From positions 62,001-126,000 of the forward strand of contig NZ_JAJQVM010000012.1 of assembly GCF_021234875.1 (NCBI RefSeq): a stretch of 64,000 bases of DNA, in the 5' to 3' direction. The stretch comes from Marinibactrum halimedae (GTDB taxonomy: Bacteria > Pseudomonadota > Gammaproteobacteria > Pseudomonadales > Cellvibrionaceae). Both the position numbers and the translations under genes were made by a program. Numbering within the stretch: position 1 is the first letter of the stretch; every line of letters starts with the position of its first letter. Shown here in pieces: positions 1 to 8,642 of this stretch. The notes beneath the pieces are model-generated. The model did no database searches. It saw only the letters and a program-made list of their open reading frames with translations, and was not told the DNA's origin.

Positions 1-445
1 TACCTTGGGTCTCGATATCGGTTTGATCTCTATTGATGTATAACCCAGAAATAGTATGGCCGTTCCCATTAAAAACCGCTTCAAATCCTGCAGTATCGTT
101 ACCAATGGGTAACCAACCATTGTTAGAGCCATCACCATCATAGTCGAAATAAGCGTCGTCGGCATCAATTTTACCATCACCGGACGTGTCAAAAGATAAA
201 TCTGCGGTTAATTCATACCCAAAGCAACCAGAGTTTGGACAACCTTGTGACGATCGATTGCCGTGAAAATCAACCAATGCCTCACCAGATAAATCATTTC
301 GAATCCAGTTTAAGGTTTCTAATGAATCAATTTCTATCAAGCCATTTCCATCTTGGTCCACAATGCTTTCTGGGTTGGCTGATACGTAAGAACTGGCACT
401 GAGTAAAAGGCAAGAAATTAAAGTGTTTCGAGAAAATATTATCAT
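1..445 (-). CDS. Exported GLUG/EF-hand-like protein, 5' part only
   Basis: The gene runs off the left edge, so only its first 148 codons are visible. It begins with a clear signal peptide (MIIFSRNTLISCLLLSASSYVSA). Two calcium-loop-like aspartate clusters follow (DQDGNGLIEI and GDGKIDADD), then FNGNGHTISGLYINR, which matches the GLUG repeat found in surface adhesins and IgA-protease-like proteins. The likely role is an extracellular or cell-surface protein, but the catalytic or binding part lies outside the window. The start at 445 is the ATG that opens the signal peptide. The family call is an inference from the one visible GLUG-like segment. Confidence 0.6.
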   Translation of the reverse strand, partial: MIIFSRNTLISCLLLSASSYVSANPESIVDQDGNGLIEIDSLETLNWIRNDLSGEALVDFHGNRSSQGCPNSGCFGYELTADLSFDTSGDGKIDADDAYFDYDGDGSNNGWLPIGNDTAGFEAVFNGNGHTISGLYINRDQTDIETQG

Positions 446-766
446 GTTCAATATCCTTTTGTTGCACTGTTGTAAGAAATCTTTAGAGAAAATAAAGGAT
501 TTTTGCGCTAATTATTTTGATTGAAATCAGGGGGATTATAAAAATTTCTTGTTGTTTGTAAATTAATTATTTGTGAATGATTAATGAGTCAATCTAATTG
601 GGAGGATTTTGATGAATTATTTTTTGAGAGGGGTGTGTAATAAGAGGTAATAATTATCGATTGAGATTTTTTTGGTTTTGTTGTTTTTGAATATGCCGCA
701 CAAAAAATTATTTTGTGCGGCTGTGTATTGGTTTTATTTTGATTGTATTTTTAGGTTTGTTAAAAA
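446..766. other. Intergenic, AT-rich, one hairpin
   Basis: This is a 321-bp AT-rich gap between two minus-strand genes. It should hold the promoter of the partial exported gene on its left side. The only structure seen is the hairpin at 695-721. No coding potential was found. Confidence 0.5.
695..721 (-). terminator. Hairpin downstream of the cytochrome c peroxidase gene
   Basis: An 11-bp perfect stem (GCCGCACAAAA at 695-705 pairing with 711-721) closes a 5-nt loop, 46 bp beyond the peroxidase stop. The T-tract on the minus strand is poor, so termination there may be weak. T-rich sequence is better on the plus side. Confidence 0.45.
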
Positions 767-2146
767 TTAATCAGCCAATGGTAGTCCACTAGGCAGCTTG
801 TCTGGAACAATATCCAGCATGTTTAATGAAGCTGGGTCGGTTAGGGCATGCATAAAATCCATTAAATCTTGCACGTCAGAATCGTTCAGGGGCTTTCCTC
901 GTATATAGAGTGCAGGGTCAACAGTGCTGAGTAAGCGATTGATGGTGACTTTATCATTTTGAAATAAGCCTGCTAATTCGGGCTCGATTTGATTTGCATC
1001 ATAATTATCCAAAGCGTCTTTGGGGTTTAAATGATGGCGGATGGCATCTTCTAGTTTGGCATAAGCACCATTATGAAAATACGGTGATTCCAGCTCGATG
1101 TTTCTTAAAGATGGAGTTCGAAATTTAAAATCGTCTTCTTTATTCCCGGTAATAGCACCACGACCTAAATCCAATGGGGCGGCATCACCTCTGCCGGTTC
1201 CTACTTGCGGTGCAGCAATGTTGTGAAAATCCAAATCCGTTTGTAAGCCGCCCGCATGACAGCTGGCGCAATTTGCTCGTCCATAAAATAATAGAGCGCC
1301 TCGTTTTTGGCTCTTTGATAAGGCGCTGTTGTCGCCGGCCAGATAACGATCAAATGGTGAATTTAAAGCCGTGAAGGCTTCTTCCATAAAAGCGCCAATG
1401 GCTTCAGAAATATGGCTTATGTCTAGTTCGCTTTCTTCTAGGCCTGGAAATGCGTCGGCCAGTAATTCATCGTAGCCTTCTTCATTGGTGACGCGAGCGG
1501 TAACCAATGGCCAAATTAATGGGAAATCAGCATTGGTGAGTTCGGACATTTCATTGGGTTGCCCAAAGACATCCAGTTGGCCAGGGAAGCCTCGCATTTC
1601 TTCATCAGGCGTTAATGGAATAATGGAGAACGCAGAGAGTGCATTGGAAAAGTTCTGTGGCGTAAAGGGATCTGCCGGTGAAAAAAAGCCGGTTTCTGTG
1701 GTTCCGCCTAAGCGCCCATCCCAAAACATGGTATCCCACTCTTCTACGCCACGGTTCCAAAGGCTAAGTGTATTACGGGGTAAAAATTGGAAAAATTCAT
1801 CGCCATCACCTCGGCGATGTGGGCCTAACCCGATGGCACCTTGTCCGCGTGATTGGCTTTGGCTGTCGGCACTGCCGAGTAATGGGTTATGGCAGGTTGC
1901 GCAAGAAATATTTCTACGCCCGGCGACTTCTTTTTCAAAGAATAAATTTCGACCCAGCTCTACTAAAGCGGGATCTCGTGGGGCTGGTGCGTCTACGGGT
2001 TTTACTTGGTGATATTTTAATAGGTGTCTAAGTTTTTTGTCTGAAAAATCTGATTTAACGGTGGCAAAAGCCGGTGAGCTAATGATTGCAGAAAGTGCGA
2101 TGTAAACGGTGGTTTTTCTCAGGCGTTTCACATTTCTAAGACTCAT
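767..2146 (-). CDS. Di-haem cytochrome c peroxidase family protein
   Basis: The protein has two c-type haem-binding motifs, CATCH near residue 82 and CASCH near residue 294, the two-domain layout of the bacterial di-haem peroxidase/MauG superfamily. A signal peptide (TTVYIALSAIISSPAFA) sends it to the periplasm, where such enzymes reduce hydrogen peroxide or oxidise a protein or organic substrate. A motif near the C-terminus (FRTPSLRNIELESPYFHNG) is typical of the family. The ATG at 2146 is chosen over one 48 bp upstream because it has a good ribosome site (TGGAGG, about 9 bp upstream). It stands alone. At about 459 residues it is longer than classical CcpA-type peroxidases, so it may be a MauG-like relative with another substrate. 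Confidence 0.85.
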   Translation of the reverse strand: MSLRNVKRLRKTTVYIALSAIISSPAFATVKSDFSDKKLRHLLKYHQVKPVDAPAPRDPALVELGRNLFFEKEVAGRRNISCATCHNPLLGSADSQSQSRGQGAIGLGPHRRGDGDEFFQFLPRNTLSLWNRGVEEWDTMFWDGRLGGTTETGFFSPADPFTPQNFSNALSAFSIIPLTPDEEMRGFPGQLDVFGQPNEMSELTNADFPLIWPLVTARVTNEEGYDELLADAFPGLEESELDISHISEAIGAFMEEAFTALNSPFDRYLAGDNSALSKSQKRGALLFYGRANCASCHAGGLQTDLDFHNIAAPQVGTGRGDAAPLDLGRGAITGNKEDDFKFRTPSLRNIELESPYFHNGAYAKLEDAIRHHLNPKDALDNYDANQIEPELAGLFQNDKVTINRLLSTVDPALYIRGKPLNDSDVQDLMDFMHALTDPASLNMLDIVPDKLPSGLPLAD

Positions 2147-2626
2147 TATTCTAGCCTCCAAATGTAGGTTTTGTGTATAACTGGATAAAACCAATGTGGT
2201 GTTTTAAGGGTATTTTTTTACGCATGATGTTGAGACGCTTTTCAATTGGCGCAATGAGAAATCTGTTGTTAGATTTTTCCGGTCGTTAATGATCGGTACG
2301 TCAGAGATTGAACAATTTGATGGTTCTAATCCTCACGAATTCGTAAACATTTTGTGGCGTTTTATTTTTTGTCCTGAAGTAAGTTTTTTTTGGCGCGTTA
2401 ATCTAAATGAGTCGAAAAAGGGGGAGTACAAAGGGTGTGAAAGAAGATATAAAAAATGAAAAAGGGGGGCTGAGAGGAGGGGGGTTGAGAGTAGGAGTGA
2501 TGGTATGAGTGAGAGCAGGAGGTTGAATGTGACGATAAACCAGATGGTCGTGATTTGGCTTATCGTCAACAATAATCTCTTAAAAGAAAATGTTACAAAG
2601 GAAAGAGATTGTAAAAAAGAGCTTTA
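2147..2626. other. Intergenic with a long purine-rich tract
   Basis: This gap of about 480 bp separates two minus-strand genes. Roughly 2405-2530 is almost pure A/G on the plus strand, with several G-runs of 3-6. The 79-codon open frame opposite it is a product of this skew (Leu/Ser/Pro only) and is not called. No other structure apart from the terminator at the right edge. Confidence 0.5.
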
Positions 2627-2642
2627 TTATTTTTTCAGCTCT
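2612..2642 (-). terminator. Terminator overlapping the DUF6702-like stop
   Basis: Read on the minus strand, AGAGCT and AGCTCT form a 6-bp stem around an A-rich loop, followed by six T. The hairpin includes the last codons and stop of the gene that ends at 2627, a compact intrinsic terminator for the peptidase/DUF6702 operon. Confidence 0.6.
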
Positions 2643-3145
2643 AAAGCAAGCCATTCATCGTCTTTTTTGAATCGAGCAGAGCGGATATTTCTGCCTTTTT
2701 CAAAATTAACATGATTGGTTTGTTTGGGCCAAACTTCCTGAAAAGCGTTCATTTTCACCCACAAAACATCGTGCTTTTGTGGGAGCTTCACTTCCTGGTA
2801 GACCCAAAAATATTTACCTTCGACTTCATGTCCAACGGTTAACAGCGCCATTTCGTTGTCAATTTCAGACGCCTTAATGGCAAAGTGAAGGCGTACATAT
2901 TGGGCAAAGCGCTCTTGTGTATCACTGCTACTGATGATGTCCGCTTTTATGCCGAAATGCTGCTTAAGGACATGCTCTGCATCGTGAATAGAAAAGCGGT
3001 GGGCAATCTCAAGATTGCCCGTTCGCTCATTCACGAGTATGGTGGTATACGCTTCTTTTTGTTGATGCGCTAAGACGGTATTGGGTGCCAATATCGCACT
3101 CATTAACAAGAAGCCAACGCAGATACTGTGAATGATCCTTTTCAT
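2627..3145 (-). CDS. Small exported DUF6702-like protein
   Basis: The 172-residue product has a clean signal peptide ending at VLAHQQ. Its body resembles the DUF6702 family, small periplasmic proteins of unknown function: an early histidine-bearing beta strand (EIAHRFSIHDAEHVL), then alternating strands. The start codon overlaps the stop of the upstream M1 peptidase by one base (TAATG), so translation is almost certainly coupled and the two products probably act together. A terminator overlaps its end. The family call rests on overall pattern and context. Confidence 0.65.
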   Translation of the reverse strand: MKRIIHSICVGFLLMSAILAPNTVLAHQQKEAYTTILVNERTGNLEIAHRFSIHDAEHVLKQHFGIKADIISSSDTQERFAQYVRLHFAIKASEIDNEMALLTVGHEVEGKYFWVYQEVKLPQKHDVLWVKMNAFQEVWPKQTNHVNFEKGRNIRSARFKKDDEWLALELKK

Positions 3146-5601
3146 TATTTACGCTTTTCCTTCACTTCAGGGTCTTTCAGCTCTGTTTTTATGTCGTGCA
3201 TGATGTCACGATATACAGGCCCTTTACGTGGTTCATCTTTATACGACTCAATCCGTGATGGAATGATGCGGGGTGGGTAATGGTTGTTTTCATTATTCAC
3301 ATCGGCGGTTTCCCAATGTGGGTCAACAACCACGGAAACAAGCTCTTGTTTCTTGTCAGTGACAATCAGTTTGCTCACTTTTTTCGGAGAGCGACGCCAG
3401 ATTTCCGCTGGGATCATCATCTCTTCTTTTTTACCGTTTTTAAATTCCAGCTCAAGCAGAATGGGCATGACCAAGCCGCCTAAGTTAGAGAAATTAATGA
3501 CGTAGTAATTTTTATCTTCGTCAACGGCACGTTCGAAGGCTTTACGTTCCCAGGGGTCAAGGTCAGCAAGGAATTGCTTGTACTTGTTACGCTCTTTATT
3601 GGTGACGGTAAAGCGATCGTTCTTGTCGTAAAAATCAGAGACGTCTTTGTTCAGTTCTACCCAAGTACGCTTACGCTCTTCTTTGTTACGCTCAACAAAC
3701 AACGAGGTCGGCTTGTCGGCCTCTTCTTGTCGACGACGTTTAAAGTCGATATCTGGGTTTTTGGTGTCTAAACGCAAGGTGTACACACTGTCGACCGAGA
3801 TATCGACGTGGTCTGTGGTATAGAACCAGCCACGCCAGAACCAATCTAAGTCAACACCAGAGGCTTCTTCCATGGTGCGGAAGAAATCAGAAGGCGTCGG
3901 GCGCTTGTTTTTCCAGCGCACGGCGTATTCTTTAAAGGCAAAATCAAACAATTCGCGACCAAGAATGACTTCACGAAGAATGTTCAACGCCACAGCAGGC
4001 TTGGTGTACGCATTCGGGCCTAACTTCAGTACGCTGTCGGATTGGGTCATCACAGGTACTTGTACGTCAGACTTCATATAAGCCGTTACATCGCGTGGCT
4101 CTACACCCCAAGGAATGGTTGGGTCCCACTCACGGCAGGCAACGCCATCCATAAAACTGTTTAAGCCTTCATCCATCCATGTCCATTGGCGCTCGTCTGA
4201 GTTGATGATCATGGGGAAGTAGTTGTGACCCACTTCGTGAATCACTACGCCAATTAAAAAGCGTTTTTCAGCTTGGGTGTAGGTACGACTGCCGTCTTCA
4301 TGCCAGGTAGTGCGAGGGCCGTTGAAGGTGATCATGGGGTATTCCATGCCGCCGACAGGACCATTAACACTGATTGAAACAGGATAGGGGTAGTCAAAGG
4401 TGTAGCGAGAGTAGACATCCATGGTGTGGATGATGGCTTCCGTGGAGTATTTCTTCCAAAGGTCGCCGCCTTCTTTCGGGTAGTAAGACATTGCCATGAC
4501 GAAAGGCTGTTCTTCACCCCCTTGGTGATACCCTTTGGCATCCCACATGAATTTACGTGAAGAGGCCCAAGCAAAGTCACGAACGTTCTCTGCCTTAAAG
4601 TGCCACGTCTTAGTATCACGCGTGCCTTCTTTTTCATTTTCAAGCGCTTCATCTGCTGTAACGATAAAGACAGGACGCTTGGCGTTTTTCGCCTTCTCTA
4701 AGCGTTGCTTTTGAGTGGCGGTTAATACGTCGTTTTCGTTTTGAAGCACACCGGTTGAGGCAACAATATGATCCGCTGGAACGGTCATTTTTACATCATA
4801 GTTACCAAACTCCAGTGTGAATTCACCACGACCCAAAAACTCTTTGTTGTGCCAGGCTTCATAGTCGGAGTAACTGGCTAGGCGAGGAAACCATTGAGCC
4901 AACAGGAAGATGTCATTACCGCCCTTGCGAGCATCATCTGGGAAGTGCTCATAGCCCCCACGGTCTGTAACGGCGTCCTCTTCTAGGATGTTGAAGGCGA
5001 AGTCTAAGCTGAACTCAAAGGTTTCGCCGGGCTTTAGTGGCTTCAGCAAATCCACACGCATTTGTGCGCTATTGATCGTGAAGGGTAAGTCTTGGCCTTG
5101 CGCCTTCACATTGGTGATGGTGTAACCAATCTCATTATCGTCATAAAACTGATTACGACGCAGTTTTCCTAAACTGATACCAGCAGGTTGATCATCGTTC
5201 ATGGCACGGGTGCTTGGACCGCGCCCACCTGTACCAGAGAAATCGATTGTGAGTTCAGAGATGGAATCTGGCTTAAAGCGGTTTTGCTCAAGTTGAAGCC
5301 ATAAGTACTTCAGCGTGTAGGGTGAGTTGTTGTGATAGGTGATGCGTTCATTTGCCGTAATGCGACGCTTTTTTTCGTCGAGTTTCGCATCAATAATGTA
5401 GTCGACCTGCTGTTGCCAGTATTCTTTACCTGGCTCACCAGCGGCATTGCGATAGTCGTTGGGGGTCGGTAGCACTTCGTCGAGTTGGCGGAACTTATCT
5501 TCAAAGTCACCCTTTGTTTGCTTGACTGCGCTTGACCAGGCGCTAGAAGTAAACAAACCCAGCGCACAGGCCCAAACGCCTGCGGTTACAAGTTTTTTCA
5601 T
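3145..5601 (-). CDS. Exported M1-family zinc metallopeptidase
   Basis: The 818-residue protein has a signal peptide (ending SSAWS) and a gluzincin active site: HEVGH near residue 455 followed after 18 residues by the third zinc ligand in MDEGLN, the M1 aminopeptidase signature. The exopeptidase motif appears as GGMEYP near residue 417 instead of the classical GAMEN, as in the M1 subgroup of large exported peptidases. The C-terminal third is charged and lysine-rich. It probably cleaves peptides in the periplasm. It is the first gene of a two-gene operon, overlapping the DUF6702-like gene by one base. The start at 5601 opens directly onto the signal peptide. Confidence 0.88.
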   Translation of the reverse strand: MKKLVTAGVWACALGLFTSSAWSSAVKQTKGDFEDKFRQLDEVLPTPNDYRNAAGEPGKEYWQQQVDYIIDAKLDEKKRRITANERITYHNNSPYTLKYLWLQLEQNRFKPDSISELTIDFSGTGGRGPSTRAMNDDQPAGISLGKLRRNQFYDDNEIGYTITNVKAQGQDLPFTINSAQMRVDLLKPLKPGETFEFSLDFAFNILEEDAVTDRGGYEHFPDDARKGGNDIFLLAQWFPRLASYSDYEAWHNKEFLGRGEFTLEFGNYDVKMTVPADHIVASTGVLQNENDVLTATQKQRLEKAKNAKRPVFIVTADEALENEKEGTRDTKTWHFKAENVRDFAWASSRKFMWDAKGYHQGGEEQPFVMAMSYYPKEGGDLWKKYSTEAIIHTMDVYSRYTFDYPYPVSISVNGPVGGMEYPMITFNGPRTTWHEDGSRTYTQAEKRFLIGVVIHEVGHNYFPMIINSDERQWTWMDEGLNSFMDGVACREWDPTIPWGVEPRDVTAYMKSDVQVPVMTQSDSVLKLGPNAYTKPAVALNILREVILGRELFDFAFKEYAVRWKNKRPTPSDFFRTMEEASGVDLDWFWRGWFYTTDHVDISVDSVYTLRLDTKNPDIDFKRRRQEEADKPTSLFVERNKEERKRTWVELNKDVSDFYDKNDRFTVTNKERNKYKQFLADLDPWERKAFERAVDEDKNYYVINFSNLGGLVMPILLELEFKNGKKEEMMIPAEIWRRSPKKVSKLIVTDKKQELVSVVVDPHWETADVNNENNHYPPRIIPSRIESYKDEPRKGPVYRDIMHDIKTELKDPEVKEKRK

Positions 5602-5931
5602 TCAAATACCTTTTATATTCCACAGTAATTCATAGTGGGTTTTCATTATTTGTGGGATTTCATCATGCTTATTGGGTCACAAGACCTCGGATACTGGTCA
5701 ATGCCAGCCGCGAAATAGTTGCATACCTAAATCATCACCAAACCATAACGAAGAGTGATTAAAACTCCTCAAAGAAATTATAAAAGCGAAAGATTCTTGA
5801 GTTTTGTGACACAGTACTCCTTAAAAATGTTATGTTGATTATCGCGCCAGAGGTGAGCAAATATAGGCGCCATACAGTCGCTTTATTCTTTTCTGGTTAT
5901 AGATAAAAATTTTTTATAGCAAATTTGGCGT

Positions 5932-5958
5932 TAAACCCATGACATTTCTTGCCGAAAT
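5932..5958 (+). promoter_or_regulatory. Sigma-28 (FliA) promoter of the chemoreceptor gene
   Basis: TAAA at 5932-5935 and GCCGAAAT at 5951-5958 are separated by exactly 15 bp, matching the FliA consensus TAAA-N15-GCCGATAA closely. It lies about 110 bp before the chemoreceptor start. This ties the gene to late flagellar expression. The rest of the 469-bp gap (5602-6070) shows no other feature. Confidence 0.75.
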
Positions 5959-6070
5959 AGTCATTAACAGATGTCATTTATATGAATAAATGTGTGGTAT
6001 TGAGGGTGACTTTGGCCAGTCAGGTAGTTTATGAGTGGTAATTTGTTGGGAGTAGAGTAAGGATCATTTC

Positions 6071-7987
6071 ATGAATTTTATCGCGTCTATGTCGGTCACA
6101 CGTAAGTTAATCATTGCCTTCATGTTCACGGCAACGATTACGACGGTTGTTTTGACGTTGCTGTCTGTGAGTTCTACCGGACGAATGATGGAAGAGCAGT
6201 TAGAGCAGAATGAATTGCCCGATACCCTTGCGAACATTGCGGGGGAGATTAGCAAAGAAATTGTGGTGGTAAAAAATGCTTGTGTATTCCTTGCCAGCGA
6301 TACTTTAATGCTGGAGTGGTTTGATCGACCAGAGGATACCCAGACCGAGCAATTACTCGTTAACCGTTTAAACAACATGGTGTCGTTTTTTGATGTGGAT
6401 AAAGCCGGATTCACGGATAGAAAAACAGCCCGCTATTGGAACACCGATGGCTTCTTGAGGGTATTGGAGCCCGATTTAGACAACTGGTTTTTTAAGTTTC
6501 GTTCTAGCGGTAACGACTTTAATTTGTCGTTGTACACTAACCAAGATGGTCAAACGATGTTGTTTGTAAACTACCAGCAAGTGAATGGCCGTGGGTTATC
6601 CAGCATTGGTAAGGAAGCGAGTCAGTGGCGAAGCAGTTTATTGGGTAAACAAATTCGTGAGTCAGGCTTCACTTATATTGTGGACAAAAACGGAGAGGTG
6701 ATTTTACATCCAGATGCTGACTTAATCGGAAAAGCCGATTTGAATATGTTGTATGACGGACAGGCGAATCAGCTGGTAGAAGGGAAAGACTTTCATCACG
6801 TTGAAATCGTTCACAATGGTGAGCCACTCATTCTTGCGCGTCAAAGTATTGCTGATACGGAATGGACGCTCATTGCCCAAATTCCTCGTAATGAAGTGTA
6901 CGTTGCGGTGGATAATGCTCGTAATCAGTTAATTTTATTTGCGCTGATGGTGATTGGCGTTGTCATCATCATGGCATGGTGGCTTGCATCGACTATTTCC
7001 AAACCCATCCAGCAGATATCCAATACCTTTAAAGAATTGGGTGCAGGCGATGGTGATTTATCTGTGAGGTTATCCATCAATAATCATCGTGAGCTGATTG
7101 ATCTGGCACAAGGGTTTAATGACTTTGTGGGAAAAATTGATCACACGATCGTCTCTGTAAGAGAGACCAGTGCGCAGTTGAGGAGCCAAGCGAGCACGGT
7201 ATCTGGCTTTGTGGATTCTACCAAGCAACAAGGACAAATACAGTTAGATCATACCGTTCATGTGGCTGCCTCAATTCACGAAGTAGAGGCTACGGTACAG
7301 GAAATCGCGGGCAGTGCCTCCCAAGCGGCGGATACGGCAGATAAGGCCGACAATAGCGCGCAACAAGGGGTGGAGCTGGGTGAGGAAACCCGAAATAAAA
7401 TTATCCAAGCGAAAAATGATGTGACGGCTGTTGCAGACGATATGGGCGTATTGGCGGGCGATATTGATTCCATCAGCGAAATACTTAGCGTTATTAATGG
7501 TATTTCTGAGCAAACGAATTTATTGGCGCTAAACGCGGCCATTGAGGCGGCTCGTGCCGGAGATCAGGGACGTGGCTTTGCGGTGGTGGCCGATGAGGTT
7601 CGACAATTGGCACAACGAACCAAGACGTCCACAAAAGATATTGAGGAATTGATTAGCCATTTAACCCGTCAGTCGTCCCAAGCTGTCCAAAAAGTCATGA
7701 ATAGCACAGCGAGTACAGACGACAGTGTTAATTCCGTGACCGAAAGTGAAGAAAAGCTTGAGCACATTCAATCGGCGGTTTCTAACTTGAAAACGTTAAA
7801 CGATCAAGTTGCGGTAGCCACAGAAGAGCAGGCGGCGGTGATTAAAGAAGTAGCCGAAAATGTTCATCGAATACAGGCGATTTCGGAAGAGACGTTGAAC
7901 AATACTGAACAACTTTCTCATTCTAGCGGTACATTAGTTGAGTTGGCAGAAAAGCTGGATGAGTTGGTGCAAGGGTTTAAACATTAA
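6071..7987 (+). CDS. Methyl-accepting chemotaxis protein
   Basis: The 638-residue transducer has an N-terminal membrane helix (about residues 11-32), a periplasmic sensor of Cache type up to about residue 285, a second membrane helix ([20 protein letters not shown]), a HAMP linker and a long cytoplasmic signalling coil. The hairpin tip that contacts CheW/CheA is fully conserved around residue 478 ([18 protein letters not shown]). The ligand cannot be read from the sequence. It is preceded by a sigma-28 promoter, as expected for a chemotaxis gene, and followed by an intrinsic terminator, so it is a single-gene unit. No CheR-binding C-terminal pentapeptide is seen. Confidence 0.93.
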   Translation: MNFIASMSVTRKLIIAFMFTATITTVVLTLLSVSSTGRMMEEQLEQNELPDTLANIAGEISKEIVVVKNACVFLASDTLMLEWFDRPEDTQTEQLLVNRLNNMVSFFDVDKAGFTDRKTARYWNTDGFLRVLEPDLDNWFFKFRSSGNDFNLSLYTNQDGQTMLFVNYQQVNGRGLSSIGKEASQWRSSLLGKQIRESGFTYIVDKNGEVILHPDADLIGKADLNMLYDGQANQLVEGKDFHHVEIVHNGEPLILARQSIADTEWTLIAQIPRNEVYVAVDNARNQLILFALMVIGVVIIMAWWLASTISKPIQQISNTFKELGAGDGDLSVRLSINNHRELIDLAQGFNDFVGKIDHTIVSVRETSAQLRSQASTVSGFVDSTKQQGQIQLDHTVHVAASIHEVEATVQEIAGSASQAADTADKADNSAQQGVELGEETRNKIIQAKNDVTAVADDMGVLAGDIDSISEILSVINGISEQTNLLALNAAIEAARAGDQGRGFAVVADEVRQLAQRTKTSTKDIEELISHLTRQSSQAVQKVMNSTASTDDSVNSVTESEEKLEHIQSAVSNLKTLNDQVAVATEEQAAVIKEVAENVHRIQAISEETLNNTEQLSHSSGTLVELAEKLDELVQGFKH

Positions 7988-8004
7988 GCGGTTTAAACAT
8001 GAAT

Positions 8005-8036
8005 AAGAGATTGGGCACGAAAGCGTCCAATCTCTT
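8005..8036 (+). terminator. Terminator after the chemoreceptor gene
   Basis: AAGAGATTGG (8005-8014) and CCAATCTCTT (8027-8036) form a 10-bp stem that continues inward to a CGAAAG tetraloop-like tip. It starts 17 bp after the stop codon. The T-tract is short, so it may work mainly as a 3' stabilising hairpin. Confidence 0.6.
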
Positions 8037-8053
8037 AAATGAGTCTTAATTAA

Positions 8054-8121
8054 TCATAGTGGGTATTTAGTCATAGTGGGTATTTAGTCATAGTGGGTAT
8101 TTAGTCATACTGGGTATATAG
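8054..8121. repeat. Four tandem 17-bp copies at the 3' end of greB
   Basis: The unit TCATAGTGGGTATTTAG is repeated at 8054, 8071, 8088 and, with two changes, 8105. The last copy holds the final five greB codons and its stop; the other three lie downstream. The gene's own end has thus been copied out into the gap. Confidence 0.9.
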
Positions 8122-8607
8122 TATGTCGGCTATCCAAAAAGTCTCATCCCCTTCGGGTTTTTGAATAAAAATTTCGTCATCTAAACGTTTCCCTAAAAGC
8201 GCCTTGGCTAAAGGGGAGTCCATACTGATTTTTCCAGATTTTACGTCGAATTCGTCCGGCCCTACAATTTGGTAGGTGACGGTCGATTCGTCTTCTTTTT
8301 CCAGAGTGATTGTGGCTCCAAAGAAAATTTTATCTTTTTCTTTCGGTAGTCGATCTACAATGGTTAGCTCTTCAAGACGTTTGCTTAAATAGCGAACGCG
8401 ACGGTCAATTTCTCGCAAACGTTTTTTGCCGTAAATGTAATCGCCATTTTCGGAGCGGTCGCCATTCTTCGCCGCTTCATGCACTGCATCCGTTACCTGG
8501 GGGCGTTCAACTTTCCAAAGCTGATGCAGCTCCGCTTTCAGTTGCCGCGCCCCTTCCGGTGTAATGTAGGCAGAACTTTTGGGTTGTGGTGGTCTCCAGC
8601 GTCCCAT
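8101..8607 (-). CDS. greB: Transcription elongation factor GreB
   Basis: The 168-residue product has both Gre domains: the N-terminal coiled coil that enters the RNA polymerase secondary channel, with its acidic tip region (AAKNGDRSENGDYIYGKKRL), and the C-terminal FKBP-like domain (about residues 90-160). The RLREIDRRVRYLSKRLE stretch is typical of GreB rather than GreA. It rescues backtracked polymerase by stimulating transcript cleavage. It lies downstream of an S9 peptidase gene on the same strand. Its start region and its end region are both embedded in short tandem repeats, and there is no good ribosome site, so translation may depend on reinitiation after the upstream stop (TAA TTT ATG). 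Confidence 0.93.
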   Translation of the reverse strand: MGRWRPPQPKSSAYITPEGARQLKAELHQLWKVERPQVTDAVHEAAKNGDRSENGDYIYGKKRLREIDRRVRYLSKRLEELTIVDRLPKEKDKIFFGATITLEKEDESTVTYQIVGPDEFDVKSGKISMDSPLAKALLGKRLDDEIFIQKPEGDETFWIADILYTQYD

Positions 8608-8642
8608 AAATTAGCGTCTCATAAATTAGCGTCTCATAAATT
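8598..8642. repeat. Three tandem 15-bp copies of the peptidase-greB stop/start junction
   Basis: The unit AGCGTCTCATAAATT occurs at 8628 and 8613 and, with one change, at 8598. On the coding strand each reads TAA-TTT-ATG-(A/G)GA-CGC. The first TAA is the peptidase stop, the last ATG is the greB start, and the two intermediate ATGs open three-codon frames (Met-Arg-Arg-stop). All are in one reading frame. Confidence 0.9.

Noticed and set aside
2333-2572. 79-codon minus-strand frame
   Set aside because: It is the complement of the purine-rich tract and encodes only Leu/Ser/Pro-rich sequence. No ribosome site.
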